A stretch of DNA of 34,213 nucleotides from Flavobacteriales bacterium. GTDB lineage: Bacteria; Bacteroidota; Bacteroidia; Flavobacteriales_D; Crocinitomicaceae. The notes under the pieces were generated by a model that worked only from the letters and a program-made list of their open reading frames with translations, was not told the DNA's origin and did no database searches. A program made the position numbers and the translations under genes. The stretch covers positions 1 to 34,213 of the forward strand of contig CANGHX010000009.1 of assembly GCA_947453715.1 (NCBI GenBank), read 5' to 3'. Shown piece by piece: positions 10,026-20,389 of the stretch. Positions within the stretch are counted from its first letter, which is position 1. Every line of letters begins with the position of its first letter.

Positions 10026-10862
10026 ATGATCAATTACAAAAATGAAATTGCCAATTATACGTATATTCTTTTAGGTAGTCTTGCTATGGCTTTTGGTGTA
10101 GTTGCATTTTTATCTCCAAATCATGTTGCTACAGGAGGAACAGCAGGATTAGCAATAGTATTGAGTAATGTTTTACCATTATCTGTTGGCTTACTAATGT
10201 TATTAATTAACATTCCTTTACTCTTAGTCAGCTTAAAATATCTTGGGAAAAAGTTTGCAATCAAAACCATTATCTGTATAGCCTTTATCGTGTTGTTTGT
10301 TGAATTATTAACTAAGATTCTAAGATTACCAAGTTTTAGTAATGATTTAATGCTTGCAACTTTATATGGTGGATTATCCGTTGGATTAGGCTTAGGATTA
10401 ATTTTTAAAGGTGGTTCTTCAGCTGGTGGTGGAACAATATTAGCTAAAATAATTTCTTCTAAAACTTCGATGAAAACGAGTACAGTTATTTTAATTTTAG
10501 ATGCATTAGTTGTACTATCAGCAGGTTACGTTTTTAAAAGTGTGGAATTGGCTTTATGGAGTTTAATTAGTATATATGTTGGTTCCAAAATTATTGACAC
10601 GATTTTAGTTGGCGGACAAAGTCAGAAAATTGTTCATATTTCTTCTTCAAAAAATCTAAATGAATTGAGTCGAATCATTTCTGAAAGTATAGGAGTTTCT
10701 GGAACAATCGTTAGTGGTAATGATTTAGAGCATTCAGAGTACAAGGATATTATTTTTATTATGATCGAAAAAAACAAATTAAATGTATTGAAGCAAATCG
10801 TGTCAAATTATGATAGTAAAGTGAAAATGATTGTCATGGAAGCAACTGAAATTTTAGGTTAA
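10026..10862 (+). CDS. YitT family membrane protein
   Basis: GSLAMAFGVVAFLSPNHVATGGTAGLAIVLS, GGSSAGGGTILAKI, multiple TM segments, C-terminal DUF2179-like region. ORF track start at 9957 includes part of the repeat flank; ATG 10026 preferred. Confidence 0.85.
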   Translation: MINYKNEIANYTYILLGSLAMAFGVVAFLSPNHVATGGTAGLAIVLSNVLPLSVGLLMLLINIPLLLVSLKYLGKKFAIKTIICIAFIVLFVELLTKILRLPSFSNDLMLATLYGGLSVGLGLGLIFKGGSSAGGGTILAKIISSKTSMKTSTVILILDALVVLSAGYVFKSVELALWSLISIYVGSKIIDTILVGGQSQKIVHISSSKNLNELSRIISESIGVSGTIVSGNDLEHSEYKDIIFIMIEKNKLNVLKQIVSNYDSKVKMIVMEATEILG

Positions 10863-10957
10863 TTCACATTTATTAACACTTTCTATGACACTTTGTCTCA
10901 ATTCGTAAGATGGCATTTGATTTGACAAATATTACTAAATTTATAAAAAATAAACAA

Positions 10958-11533
10958 ATGAAAAAATCAAATATTATATTATTAAGCATTGGGTTATTAG
11001 TTATCATATTATTCATGTCTTATCGATCAACTTATAATACAGCAATTAATTTACAGCAAAATGTAAAGAAGTCATTTTCAAATGTAGGTACAGAGTATCA
11101 AAGAAGAGCTGATATGATTCCTGATTTAGTTAAAGTTGTAAAAAAAGCTGCGTCTAATGAAAAGGATATATTAACAAGTGTTACAAATGCACGTGCTGGA
11201 ATTTCAAACTTTTCTAATGATATAAATTCAGCTAAAACACCTGAACAAATGGATTTGGTTGGTAAAAGGATTAATTCAGCTATTAATATTGCCGTTGAAG
11301 CATATCCTCAAATAACATCAACAGAAGTTTTTATGACATTTCAAACACAGCTAGAAGGAACTGAAAATAGAATCAAAAAAGCAAGACAAGATTATAATGA
11401 ATCTGTTCAAATTTATAATTCCCATATTTTGGGTTTTTTTAATAGTATGTTTTTAAACCCAGTGAAGTTTCCTGAAAAAGAACCATTTTCAGCTGCTTCA
11501 GGAACTGAAATTCATAAAGATATAGATTTATAA
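10958..11533 (+). CDS. lemA: LemA family protein
   Basis: N-terminal TM then NLQQNVKKSFSNVGTEYQRRADMIPDLVKVVKKAASNEKDILTSVTNARA; start at MKKSN (10958). Confidence 0.9.
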   Translation: MKKSNIILLSIGLLVIILFMSYRSTYNTAINLQQNVKKSFSNVGTEYQRRADMIPDLVKVVKKAASNEKDILTSVTNARAGISNFSNDINSAKTPEQMDLVGKRINSAINIAVEAYPQITSTEVFMTFQTQLEGTENRIKKARQDYNESVQIYNSHILGFFNSMFLNPVKFPEKEPFSAASGTEIHKDIDL

Positions 11534-11542
11534 ATCAAAAAA

Positions 11543-11573
11543 AATAAAGGCGATTCATTGAATCGCCTTTATT
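11543..11573. terminator. Hairpin, probable terminator/attenuator between lemA and the TPM gene
   Basis: Near-perfect stem aataaaggcgattc-att-gaatcgcctttatt with A-run upstream and AT-rich tail. Confidence 0.7.
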
Positions 11574-11587
11574 ATATTTAAAGAACA

Positions 11588-12025
11588 ATGGGAGTTAAAG
11601 ATTTTTTTACAGATATTCAACAACGATCAATTCGTAAAGCGATTGAAAGTGCAGAATTAAATACTTCAGGTGAAATCAGAGTTCACTTAGAATCAAAATG
11701 CAAAATTGAACCAAAGGAACGTGCAATTGAAGTTTTTGAGAAATTGAAAATGAACGAAACAGCTTTGCGAAATGGTGTTTTATTTTACTTAGCGGTTGAT
11801 GATAAGAAATTTGCAATAATTGGTGATAAAGGTATCAATGAGCAAGTTGGTGATCAATTTTGGGATGAAGTAAAAGAATTGATGCTACTAGAATTTAAAC
11901 GTGAACAGTTTTCAGTTGGTTTATGTCAAGGAATTGAAATGACTGGTTTCAAATTAAAAGCTCATTTTCCTCATCAAAAAGATGATGTAAATGAATTAAC
12001 AAATGATATTTCTTTCGAAGAATAG
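11588..12025 (+). CDS. TPM domain-containing protein (TPM phosphatase family)
   Basis: IRKAIESAELNTSGEIRVHLESKCKIEPKERAIEVFEKLKMNETALRNGVLFYLAVDDKKFAIIGDKGINEQVGDQFWDEV. Confidence 0.85.
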   Translation: MGVKDFFTDIQQRSIRKAIESAELNTSGEIRVHLESKCKIEPKERAIEVFEKLKMNETALRNGVLFYLAVDDKKFAIIGDKGINEQVGDQFWDEVKELMLLEFKREQFSVGLCQGIEMTGFKLKAHFPHQKDDVNELTNDISFEE

Positions 12026-12114
12026 AACAGGTTAGTTTATAGTTGATAATTTATAGATAAGAGTTATTTTTCTATTCAATTCTTATCTTTTCTAATTTAC
12101 ATAATACATTTTAG

Positions 12115-12900
12115 ATGTTTCAAAAATATTTTTATTCAATTACTGTAGTTCTATTTACAGTTTTTACAACTTTTGGTCAAGATGGTATTCCTGAAGCTCC
12201 AAATCCTCCAAGATTGGTAAACAATCTTTCAAAAGCATTTCCAGATTTTTTATCTCAAGGTGAAGAAGATGTATTAGAGCAAAAATTAGAAAAGTTCGCA
12301 GAAGAAACTTCGAATCAAATTGTTATCGTTATTGTTGATGATTTAAATGGTTTTGAACCAGCTGAATTTTCGTACAAGATTGGTGATAAATGGAAAATTG
12401 GACAAGAGAAAGAAGATAACGGAATTGTTATTTTAATCAAACCAACAGGTGGAAAAGGTGACCGGAAATATTTTATCGCAACTGGTAAAGGATTAGAAGG
12501 AGCTATTCCAGATGCAACTTGTCGAGAAATTGAAAACAATGAATTACTTCCCAATTTAAAACAAGGTAATTTTTATCAAGCATTAGATCAAACGACTGAT
12601 GTATTAATGAAATTAGCTAAAGGCGAATACAATTCCAAAGATTATGCAAAGAAAAACAATAAAGATTCAGTTCAAAATGTTATTGTCGTTATTATCATTA
12701 TAGTGATCATCATAATCGTGCTTTTCGGTAAAAAAGGTGGTGGAAGAGGAGGATACACAATGGGTTCTGGTGGAATCTTCTTTGGTGGCATGGGAATGGG
12801 AAGCGGTTTTGGTGGTGGAGGAAGTTCTTCTAGCGGCGGTGGATTTGGTGGATTTGGCGGCGGCGGTTTCGGCGGTGGTGGATCAGGTGGAAGCTGGTAA
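12115..12900 (+). CDS. TPM domain-containing secreted/membrane protein (YgcG-like) with Gly-rich tail
   Basis: Signal peptide, LSQGEEDVLEQKLEKFAEETSNQIVIVIVDDLNG, single TM, then Gly/Ser-rich C-terminus. Confidence 0.85.
   Translation: MFQKYFYSITVVLFTVFTTFGQDGIPEAPNPPRLVNNLSKAFPDFLSQGEEDVLEQKLEKFAEETSNQIVIVIVDDLNGFEPAEFSYKIGDKWKIGQEKEDNGIVILIKPTGGKGDRKYFIATGKGLEGAIPDATCREIENNELLPNLKQGNFYQALDQTTDVLMKLAKGEYNSKDYAKKNNKDSVQNVIVVIIIIVIIIIVLFGKKGGGRGGYTMGSGGIFFGGMGMGSGFGGGGSSSSGGGFGGFGGGGFGGGGSGGSW
12730..12897 (+). repeat. Low-complexity Gly-rich coding repeat
   Basis: KKGGGRGGYTMGSGG...GGGGSSSSGGGFGGFGGGGFGGGGSGGSW, iterated ggtggtgga-like codons. Confidence 0.8.
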
Positions 12901-12969
12901 ATTAGTTAAAAGTTGAAAGTTAATAATTGAATAAATATTTGATTAAATATTTGACTAAATTCAAAAAGG

Positions 12970-13668
12970 ATGGGAAATAAAATTTGTGCGATAAGTAAGA
13001 AAGAGTATCCTGAAAGCAATTTGGTTTTAGGTGCGAATATCATGTTTTCAATTCGAGAAACGATTCAAAAAGAACACCCTGAATTCACAACAGAAAGCTG
13101 GATAGAAAAATCAATCTTACATGAATACCGTAGGAAATATTTAGAAAATTTAGTAAAAGATGAGTTAGGTCAGATACAAAAAATGGAATCTGAAGTTATT
13201 GATGCCATTGATTCGAACCAATTAATTACTGAAAAACTAAATTTAGAAGTAGATAGTGAATTTACATTTGGTGAACGACTTTCTGATAAAATAGCTGAAT
13301 TCGGAGGGAGTTGGTCGTTCATACTGTCTTTTTTATTTTTTATGATGCTATGGATAACAGCGAATGTTGTTCTATTAGCAAATAAAGGATTTGATCCATA
13401 TCCCTTTATTTTATTGAATTTAATTCTTTCATGTTTGGCAGCACTTCAAGCTCCAATTATTATGATGAGTCAGAATAGACAAGAACAGAAAGACCGTAAG
13501 CGAGCTGAAAATGATTATAAAACGAATTTGAAAGCAGAACTTGAAATTCGTCAATTGCATGATAAGATTGATCATTTAATTCAACATCAGAATAAAAAAA
13601 TAATGGAAATTCAAGAAATCCAATCTGATTATTTAAATGAAATAGTGAAGTTTCATAGAAAAGATTAA
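12970..13668 (+). CDS. DUF1003 domain-containing membrane protein
   Basis: LSDKIAEFGGSWSFILSFLFFMMLWITANVVLL...FDPYPFILLNLILSCLAALQAPIIMMSQNRQEQKDR is the DUF1003 signature. Confidence 0.9.
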   Translation: MGNKICAISKKEYPESNLVLGANIMFSIRETIQKEHPEFTTESWIEKSILHEYRRKYLENLVKDELGQIQKMESEVIDAIDSNQLITEKLNLEVDSEFTFGERLSDKIAEFGGSWSFILSFLFFMMLWITANVVLLANKGFDPYPFILLNLILSCLAALQAPIIMMSQNRQEQKDRKRAENDYKTNLKAELEIRQLHDKIDHLIQHQNKKIMEIQEIQSDYLNEIVKFHRKD

Positions 13669-13745
13669 AATTTTCTTCAAACATGATTCTAATCACAATT
13701 ATTCTGAATTAAACAAACGAAATTTGTTGTATCAAATAAAATACA

Positions 13746-14990
13746 ATGAGTTGGGTAAAGAAAAGTCAGGAAGAAATTAGAAGTCAGATTTTTGAAGCAT
13801 TATCAAAAAATGTAAATTATCAAAAAGAATCTATTATTGGTGTACCTGGTTCATTTTTAGATGAGAAGGTTTTTCATCCTGATAAATTTAATCTAGCAGA
13901 AGCTCCTTTTCTTTCAACGCTGTTACAAAATCCAAACCATATCGGTTGTCACACCTTGGGTGAATCAGAAAGTTTTTTTGCAGGGACTCAAGAAATAGAA
14001 CGCGATGTAATTGATATTTGCGCGAAGGATATTTTAAAAGGAGGTTCTGATGAATTCGATGGATATGTTGCATCAGGCGGAACAGAAGCGAATATCCAAG
14101 CATTCTGGATTTATCGAAATTATTTTGTTCGTGAGAAAGGAGCGAAATTAGATGAAATATCGATTTTGTGTTCAGCTGATTGTCATTATTCAATGCCTAA
14201 AGGGGCGAATCTTCTAAGTATTGGTATTCAGTATATTGCTATAGATTTTGAAACTAGATCTATTTCAAAAGAACGAATTCAAGATGCCGTTCAAGAAGCA
14301 AAAAACAATGGCAAAAAATATTTTATTGTCGTTTCAAATATGATGACAACGATGTTTGGTTCTGTTGATGATGTGGATCTTTATGTAAATGTACTAACTA
14401 CTGATAATTTGAATTTTAAAATTCACATCGATGGTGCTTATGGTGGATTTTATTATCCTTTTTCAAATGAGGAAAGCAAATTGAATTTTTCAAATCCTTG
14501 GGTAAATTCTGTAACATTGGACGCTCATAAAATGGCTCAAGCTCCATATGGAACTGGTATTTTTATTGTCAGAAAAGGTTATATGCAATATGCGACAACA
14601 CAAGAAGCAAGTTATGTTGAAGGTGAAGATTGTACTTTGATAGGAAGTCGTTCAGGCGCAAATGCTATAGCTATTTGGATGATTTTATATACTTATGGAC
14701 CAAACGGTTGGTATGAGAAAATATTAGTTTTACAAAAACGAACTGAAAAAGTATGTAAACACTTGGATGAATTAGGAGTAGAGTATTATCGAAACTTACA
14801 TTCTAATATCATCACAATGAAAAGTAATTTTATTTCTGAAGAAATTGCTCATAAATATGGATTAGTACCTGATAATCATCACCAACCAAATTGGTGTAAA
14901 ATTGTTGTGATGGAACATGTTACTATGGAAAAACTAAACCCATTTTTAGAAGATTTGAAAAATAGTTTATTAGTTAATCAATTAAGCTAA
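13746..14990 (+). CDS. Group II PLP-dependent decarboxylase (histidine/aromatic/glutamate decarboxylase-like)
   Basis: GYVASGGTEANIQAFWIYR, HIDGAYGGFYYPF, PLP lysine in VTLDAHKMAQAPYGTG. Confidence 0.85.
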   Translation: MSWVKKSQEEIRSQIFEALSKNVNYQKESIIGVPGSFLDEKVFHPDKFNLAEAPFLSTLLQNPNHIGCHTLGESESFFAGTQEIERDVIDICAKDILKGGSDEFDGYVASGGTEANIQAFWIYRNYFVREKGAKLDEISILCSADCHYSMPKGANLLSIGIQYIAIDFETRSISKERIQDAVQEAKNNGKKYFIVVSNMMTTMFGSVDDVDLYVNVLTTDNLNFKIHIDGAYGGFYYPFSNEESKLNFSNPWVNSVTLDAHKMAQAPYGTGIFIVRKGYMQYATTQEASYVEGEDCTLIGSRSGANAIAIWMILYTYGPNGWYEKILVLQKRTEKVCKHLDELGVEYYRNLHSNIITMKSNFISEEIAHKYGLVPDNHHQPNWCKIVVMEHVTMEKLNPFLEDLKNSLLVNQLS

Positions 14991-16104
14991 TAAAAGAATT
15001 ATCTACAGCGTATTCGACCAAATTTTCAAATTCAAGACTTAAATCAGGTTTGATGTAATCTTGCATTAATTCATTCAAAACGGTCACATCAAATTCATGA
15101 ACAGGCGTTGATAGATAGTTGTTTAATTGATCTCCAACTGTTTTGTAGTAGATTTGTTCAATATGATTTAGATTATCAGGTGTTTCAGTGATTATTTCAA
15201 ATGAGCTCCATCCAACTTGTTTTAATAATTGAGGTAATGCGATTTTGTTTGGTAAACATTTATTGCTTGCAATGGTTAATTCGGTTAAATCTGTTTCAAT
15301 TGCTTTTGTGATCGCTTTTGCAGCATAATCGACAGGAATTAAATTCAAACCTGAATCTTTGTTCATTGCTATTCTAATATGTTGTTGTCCATGTGACTCT
15401 TTGAATCTTAGAAAAAAAGCTCCAAATAGATAGAAAACCAAAAATTTAGGAACAACAAATAATGGAGTATCATACAAACGACCACAAATGATACTTGGTC
15501 TAATTATTTGATGCTTAATGTTATTTTTTATGCAAAATGAAATTAATTCGCTTTCTGTCTTGGATTTATATTCTTCGTATGGATTTCTATACTTTGTTAA
15601 TCTTGAATCAAAATTAAAATAATTCGGAATCAAACCTTTTTGATGACCTGACGAAAATGCAGTACTTATGTAGGTGATTTGTGAGATGAATGGTGCTAAT
15701 TTTTTGATTAAGAAAAAAGTGCCAATATAATTTGTTTTTTGTATTTCTTCAGTAGTACTAAGGTTTGTACCTAAATTTACCGAAGCAGCAGAGTGAATTA
15801 ATGTATATTTAATGTCATTATTCAATTCTCCTAAGTTTATCTGCTCATCAAGTAAATCATGTTTTATTAAGGTGAAGTTTTCCTCTATAATTCTTTTGAA
15901 ATCAATTGTATGCAGAAAATCAGGAACCAATTCAGGTTTAAATAATTCTTTCAATCGTTTTTTAAGAGTAACGTTTTTCTTTTCACGAATTAGCAATACT
16001 ATTGAACCATGATAATCATTTAAATGAATTTTCATCATCAATTCATATAGAATATGTGAACCTAAAATTCCTGTACTACCTGTTAAAATATAGTTGTGAT
16101 TCAT
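14974..16104 (-). CDS. Extended SDR/thioester-reductase-like NAD-dependent oxidoreductase
   Basis: N-terminal NYILTGSTGILGSHILYEL Rossmann motif, HSAASVNLG, YEEYKSKTE (YxxxK), IRPSIICGR. Confidence 0.8.
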   Translation of the reverse strand: MNHNYILTGSTGILGSHILYELMMKIHLNDYHGSIVLLIREKKNVTLKKRLKELFKPELVPDFLHTIDFKRIIEENFTLIKHDLLDEQINLGELNNDIKYTLIHSAASVNLGTNLSTTEEIQKTNYIGTFFLIKKLAPFISQITYISTAFSSGHQKGLIPNYFNFDSRLTKYRNPYEEYKSKTESELISFCIKNNIKHQIIRPSIICGRLYDTPLFVVPKFLVFYLFGAFFLRFKESHGQQHIRIAMNKDSGLNLIPVDYAAKAITKAIETDLTELTIASNKCLPNKIALPQLLKQVGWSSFEIITETPDNLNHIEQIYYKTVGDQLNNYLSTPVHEFDVTVLNELMQDYIKPDLSLEFENLVEYAVDNSFISLID

Positions 16105-16412
16105 TAAAAAGCATCGAGTAAATATTTAAATGTATGAATATGAGCGTTTTATTTAGATGGAGTAATATTTGTATTCCATTGAAAAATAGTGACTTAATAC
16201 TTCTTACATCATAAAATTAACAAATAATTCGGAACCTTTACTTAGTTGATTTAAATAATAAAAATCATTCATTTTTAACCCCAACAAATGTAAGTTTCCT
16301 GATTCAAAGTTTTTTAAAAAAAATGAGTTTGTATTATTGATTTTCACCAAATAATTAGCTCATTTATATTCAATATGTATTAAATGAAATTTTAAGACTC
16401 GATAAATTCCAA

Positions 16413-18038
16413 TTAACGAATAATCATTTTAGTTTTAGTAACTGTATTTTCGTTGGTAACAGTGATATAATAAATCCCAACAGGAAAATCAGTCATATCA
16501 AATGAAACTACTGAATCTGAAGCAATTGCTTGATTAACTTTTTCCCCAACTGCTTTATAAATCTCTATAACATCACCAGCTATTAATCCAGTTAAGAAGA
16601 AAACACCTGAAGTGGGATTTGGAATAACTTTTATAGCTTTATTTGAAAATTCTTTACAATTAACGTTCTCAATTTTTGAATAAGTAATTTCTCCGTCTAA
16701 TGATGTTTGTTTTAATCGGTAATAAATGTCTTTGAACAGCACTTTTTCATCTATATAGCTGTAGTCTTGTAAATGATTATTATTCCCAGTCACATTTATT
16801 TGTTTAACTTTTTCCCAGCTCGTCCCATCTTCGCTTTTTTCAATTGTAAAAAAGTTCATATCCTCTTCAGTTGCTGTTTGCCATTTAATCTCATTTCCAT
16901 TATCAATACAATTCACCTTAAAGTCTAAAAGTTTTAGAGGTAATACAACTTGAGTTCCTGAAATTCCAGTTATATAAAATGGTGAAATAGCACCACCACT
17001 TCCATCAATAACTAGATAATATGTTTGCCCAATATTTGCTGCAAAACAATTATTTTGATTTCTACTTGTCCCAGAAGAAGTTGTTGGATAAATGCTATCT
17101 CTCGGACAATTAACAACTGTCCAATATGTTCCGGCACCTGCTCCAGTACACGCGTTGTTATCTCCATCAGAGTTTGGATCTGTTACAATTATCGATTGAA
17201 GTGTGTTTGATAAACCGCTTATTGCAATGCTAACATAAGATTTGGTTGCTTGAAATTTAATCCAAGTATCGTTATCATTTGAGCCATTCCATAAACAATT
17301 GACAAATGAACTACCATTATAGCATGGCATATTTGAACTTGGTGTCATTCCATTGGTGCTAGCACAGATTGGTGAACCATCCCAAACAATTGCACCAGTA
17401 CAATCATCACCCATTGAAGTTTTATCTGTAATTGTAGGGTCACCAAAATAAATACTACCTCCCAATACACAAGGCGCAGCTGAAGTATTATCGTAAAAAT
17501 AGATTGTCCAAGTTCCATTTGCATTTTCACCATTAAATGCAGTTGCAACATCAACATAAGTTGAAAAAACACCGTATTGACCATCTAAGTCTTTTTCTGA
17601 TACTATAAGTGAATTAGTTGAAACATAATTCGGAGCTTTATTTAAACAAGCAGTGACGATATTTCTAAAGGTATAATCAAGTTTTGCATCAGGCATTACA
17701 GAATAATCAGTAGATGTTCCCATTGTATTTGCTATTTGAGCACAAGTTCCAGTAGGTGATTTAATATAACATTTTACTTTACTGATATTACCACCGCAAG
17801 AAGCATCTAATCGAATATTGATTTCAGCCAATTGTTTTGTAGTTAAATTTAATACTCCAACACTTGAAACATTAAAAGTTATAGCATTGGTTCCAGGTGA
17901 TGCACAAGATGAATATGATGTTCCTGCATCAAGATCAAATGGTAATGAAGTATTTGTTGTAAATACTTGACTTTCAATTAAACTAATATGTAAAACAATT
18001 AGTAGGAAAGCAATAATCGGAGTGAGGTACTTTTTCAT
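16413..18038 (-). CDS. Secreted protein with T9SS type A C-terminal sorting domain
   Basis: Signal peptide; ANGTWTIYFYDNTS resembles a proprotein-convertase P-domain-like element; C-terminal VIPNPTSGVFFLTG...FPVGIYYITVTNENTVTKTKMIIR is a typical T9SS sorting domain. Confidence 0.85.
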   Translation of the reverse strand: MKKYLTPIIAFLLIVLHISLIESQVFTTNTSLPFDLDAGTSYSSCASPGTNAITFNVSSVGVLNLTTKQLAEINIRLDASCGGNISKVKCYIKSPTGTCAQIANTMGTSTDYSVMPDAKLDYTFRNIVTACLNKAPNYVSTNSLIVSEKDLDGQYGVFSTYVDVATAFNGENANGTWTIYFYDNTSAAPCVLGGSIYFGDPTITDKTSMGDDCTGAIVWDGSPICASTNGMTPSSNMPCYNGSSFVNCLWNGSNDNDTWIKFQATKSYVSIAISGLSNTLQSIIVTDPNSDGDNNACTGAGAGTYWTVVNCPRDSIYPTTSSGTSRNQNNCFAANIGQTYYLVIDGSGGAISPFYITGISGTQVVLPLKLLDFKVNCIDNGNEIKWQTATEEDMNFFTIEKSEDGTSWEKVKQINVTGNNNHLQDYSYIDEKVLFKDIYYRLKQTSLDGEITYSKIENVNCKEFSNKAIKVIPNPTSGVFFLTGLIAGDVIEIYKAVGEKVNQAIASDSVVSFDMTDFPVGIYYITVTNENTVTKTKMIIR

Positions 18039-18190
18039 AATACAATGATTTAAAAGCCTAAATCAAAGTTCATGAATGTTAATTCAAAATATTAAGAAAT
18101 CTTTCAGAATTGATTTTATAATGTTTAAATCGGTTCTTTCATTGATAATAAAAATCGGTTTAGTTAGATTAATCTATATATTTTATAGAC

Positions 18191-18236
18191 AATTAAGGAC
18201 TAACTTCAAAAAGATAGTCCTTAATTGAAATTGAAA
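18191..18236 (-). terminator. Hairpin downstream of DUF1573 gene
   Basis: Perfect 11-bp stem aattaaggact / agtccttaatt just 3' of the minus-strand CDS stop; weak T-tail. Confidence 0.55.
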
Positions 18237-18242
18237 TTAATA

Positions 18243-18740
18243 TTACTTAACAAACGCTTTAATTGTTAACACTGTAAGTCGCGGTTCTGTATTTGAGGTT
18301 ACTGTTACTTTTTTCTCAATTTCACCTTCTTGTCCAGGTTTTGGATGAAAAGAAACTTTCATTTTATCTGATTTACCAGGTAAAATTGGTTTCTCAGGTT
18401 TCTCAGGTGTTGTACAACCACAGCTTGCTTCAACATTTTCAATAATTAAAGGTTTTTTACCTGTGTTTGTTATCGTGAAATAAGTTGCATTATCCGAATC
18501 TGGTTTAACATTTCCATAATCATGAACCATTTTATCGAAAGAAATAGACGTTCTACTTTCAGCTTCTTCCTTTAATCTTTTGGCTTCTTCCTTTTCAAAC
18601 TCTTTCATGCTAGCTTTCAATTCAGCTTCGCTTTGATCATCAGCAGCAACAGCAGAAACAACTTCTTTATTACTTGAAGAATTGGAGCTACACGCGCTTA
18701 AAAATAAAATACTTGAGACGATAAAAACTGTTTTTTTCAT
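18243..18740 (-). CDS. DUF1573 domain-containing lipoprotein
   Basis: Lipobox LSACSS; FDKMVHDYGNVKPDSDNATYFTITNTGKKPLIIENVEASCGCTTPE. Confidence 0.9.
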   Translation of the reverse strand: MKKTVFIVSSILFLSACSSNSSSNKEVVSAVAADDQSEAELKASMKEFEKEEAKRLKEEAESRTSISFDKMVHDYGNVKPDSDNATYFTITNTGKKPLIIENVEASCGCTTPEKPEKPILPGKSDKMKVSFHPKPGQEGEIEKKVTVTSNTEPRLTVLTIKAFVK

Positions 18741-18784
18741 TTGATTTTTATTTACAAATAATTATAAATTATACTTATAGAAGA

Positions 18785-20389
18785 TTAATTTCTTCCGTTA
18801 TCTAAATTCATTTTTTCATACTCTTTCTTTTGAATCACCTCGACAGCTTTCATTAATATTTCGTTTGAATCATTGTATATTTCATAAAACTCATTATAAC
18901 CCCATAGATCTTGAGCTAAATAAGCTTTCAATCTTAATTTAATTAATTTCTCACTTGTCTTGTATTCAGCTTCTTTGAATTCTAGTTTCGAATCTTCTTT
19001 TTTAACATACTCAAAAAAGGCTTTCATGAATTTTTCATCATTATTGAATTTTGATTTAAAATCTTGAAAAGTAGGGTAGGACTTCAAAATTTCATCCCTA
19101 TTATCATTTACATATGTTAATGAAAAAGAATTGATATGACCACCTTGAACTAAATCTCTGAAATAATCAGTAATTTCAGTAGTATCTAATGGAACAAAAA
19201 TATCTGGCATTATCCCACCTCCATTGTAAACAGTTCTTTTGGTTAATAATGTAAAATGTTTCAATGAATCTGGTAAATGAATTGAATCAGCATGTTGAAA
19301 TTCACCATTTTTATATCTTTTTGATAAATCATCTTTGTAACCTTCCATATCAGTATAAGGTTTTTGAATGAATCTTCCTGCTGGTGTGTAATATCTTGCA
19401 ATCGTTAATCGAATTTGAGAACCATCCGTTAAGTCGATTGGACGTTGAACCAAACCTTTTCCAAAAGTTCGTCTTCCAACTATTAATCCTCTGTCCCAAT
19501 CTTGAATCGCACCTGAAACAATTTCACTAGCAGAAGCTGAATATTCATCAGTTAATATGATTAGATTTCCATTTTCCCAATTACCTTTATCTCCAGCTTT
19601 TAAATCGCTTCGCGGTTGTGCTTTACCTTCAGAATACACTATTAACTTGTCTTTTGATAAAAATTCATCGGCAACCTTTTGAGCAGCATATAACAAACCA
19701 CCACCGTTTCCTTGTAAATCGAAGATTAAGTTTTTCATTCCTTTATCTTTCAATTCTTTTACACTTTTATGAATTTCTTCAACAGTTGAACGAGAAAAGC
19801 TGTTTAATTTGATGTAACCAATCTCTGGAGTTACCATGTAATAACAATCAACTGAGTTTACAGGAATTTTATCACGTGTAATAACATAATTCAATGGCTT
19901 TTTAGAGTTTTTTCTTAAAATCTCAACACGAACTTTTGAACCTAATTCACCTAACAAATTTTCTCTAACTTGGGCATTTTTCAAACCAATTCCAGCAATG
20001 TTTTTATCTTCAACTCGAATAATTTTATCTCCTGCTAAAATTCCTAATTTCTCAGATGGTCCTCCTGGAATAGTAGCAACAACCATCAATGTGTCTTTTA
20101 ATATTTGAAAACGAATTCCAATTCCAACAAAACTTCCCTCAATTTTCACATTGGCATCATCTACTTCTTCTTTAGAAATATATGTACTATGTGGATCTAA
20201 TTTTTCTAACATCGCTACTATAGCAGCATCTGTCAATGCCTTGTCATCAACAGTATCAACATATAATTTATTGACATACATTAAAACTTCATCAAATTTT
20301 TGATTTGTAGAAACTTTGTTCGGTTGAACTTGAGCGTATGAAATTGTAATTGATAAAAGTGATAAAAAGGAAATTAATTTATAAGTCAT
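18785..20389 (-). CDS. S41 family (C-terminal processing) peptidase with PDZ domain
   Basis: PDZ region GGPSEKLGILAGDKIIRVEDKNIAG; catalytic region ILTDEYSASASEIVSGAIQDWDRGLIVGRRTFGKGLVQ. Confidence 0.95.
   Translation of the reverse strand: MTYKLISFLSLLSITISYAQVQPNKVSTNQKFDEVLMYVNKLYVDTVDDKALTDAAIVAMLEKLDPHSTYISKEEVDDANVKIEGSFVGIGIRFQILKDTLMVVATIPGGPSEKLGILAGDKIIRVEDKNIAGIGLKNAQVRENLLGELGSKVRVEILRKNSKKPLNYVITRDKIPVNSVDCYYMVTPEIGYIKLNSFSRSTVEEIHKSVKELKDKGMKNLIFDLQGNGGGLLYAAQKVADEFLSKDKLIVYSEGKAQPRSDLKAGDKGNWENGNLIILTDEYSASASEIVSGAIQDWDRGLIVGRRTFGKGLVQRPIDLTDGSQIRLTIARYYTPAGRFIQKPYTDMEGYKDDLSKRYKNGEFQHADSIHLPDSLKHFTLLTKRTVYNGGGIMPDIFVPLDTTEITDYFRDLVQGGHINSFSLTYVNDNRDEILKSYPTFQDFKSKFNNDEKFMKAFFEYVKKEDSKLEFKEAEYKTSEKLIKLRLKAYLAQDLWGYNEFYEIYNDSNEILMKAVEVIQKKEYEKMNLDNGRN

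Noticed and set aside
12931-12960. Tandem taaatatttgat/c repeat as a possible CRISPR or iteron
   Set aside because: Only two 12-bp AT-rich units with no spacers; consistent with background composition.
13888-14193. 101-aa minus-strand ORF inside the PLP decarboxylase
   Set aside because: Shadow ORF with unlikely protein composition; the sense strand carries clear decarboxylase motifs.
13746-16104. PLP decarboxylase plus SDR/thioester-reductase-like gene as a biosynthetic gene cluster
   Set aside because: Genes are convergent, and no carrier protein, adenylation or transport genes are nearby; insufficient support for a cluster.
18390-18420. Short direct repeat ttctcagg
   Set aside because: Simply encodes the Pro-Glu-Lys repeat (PEKPEKP) in the DUF1573 protein.
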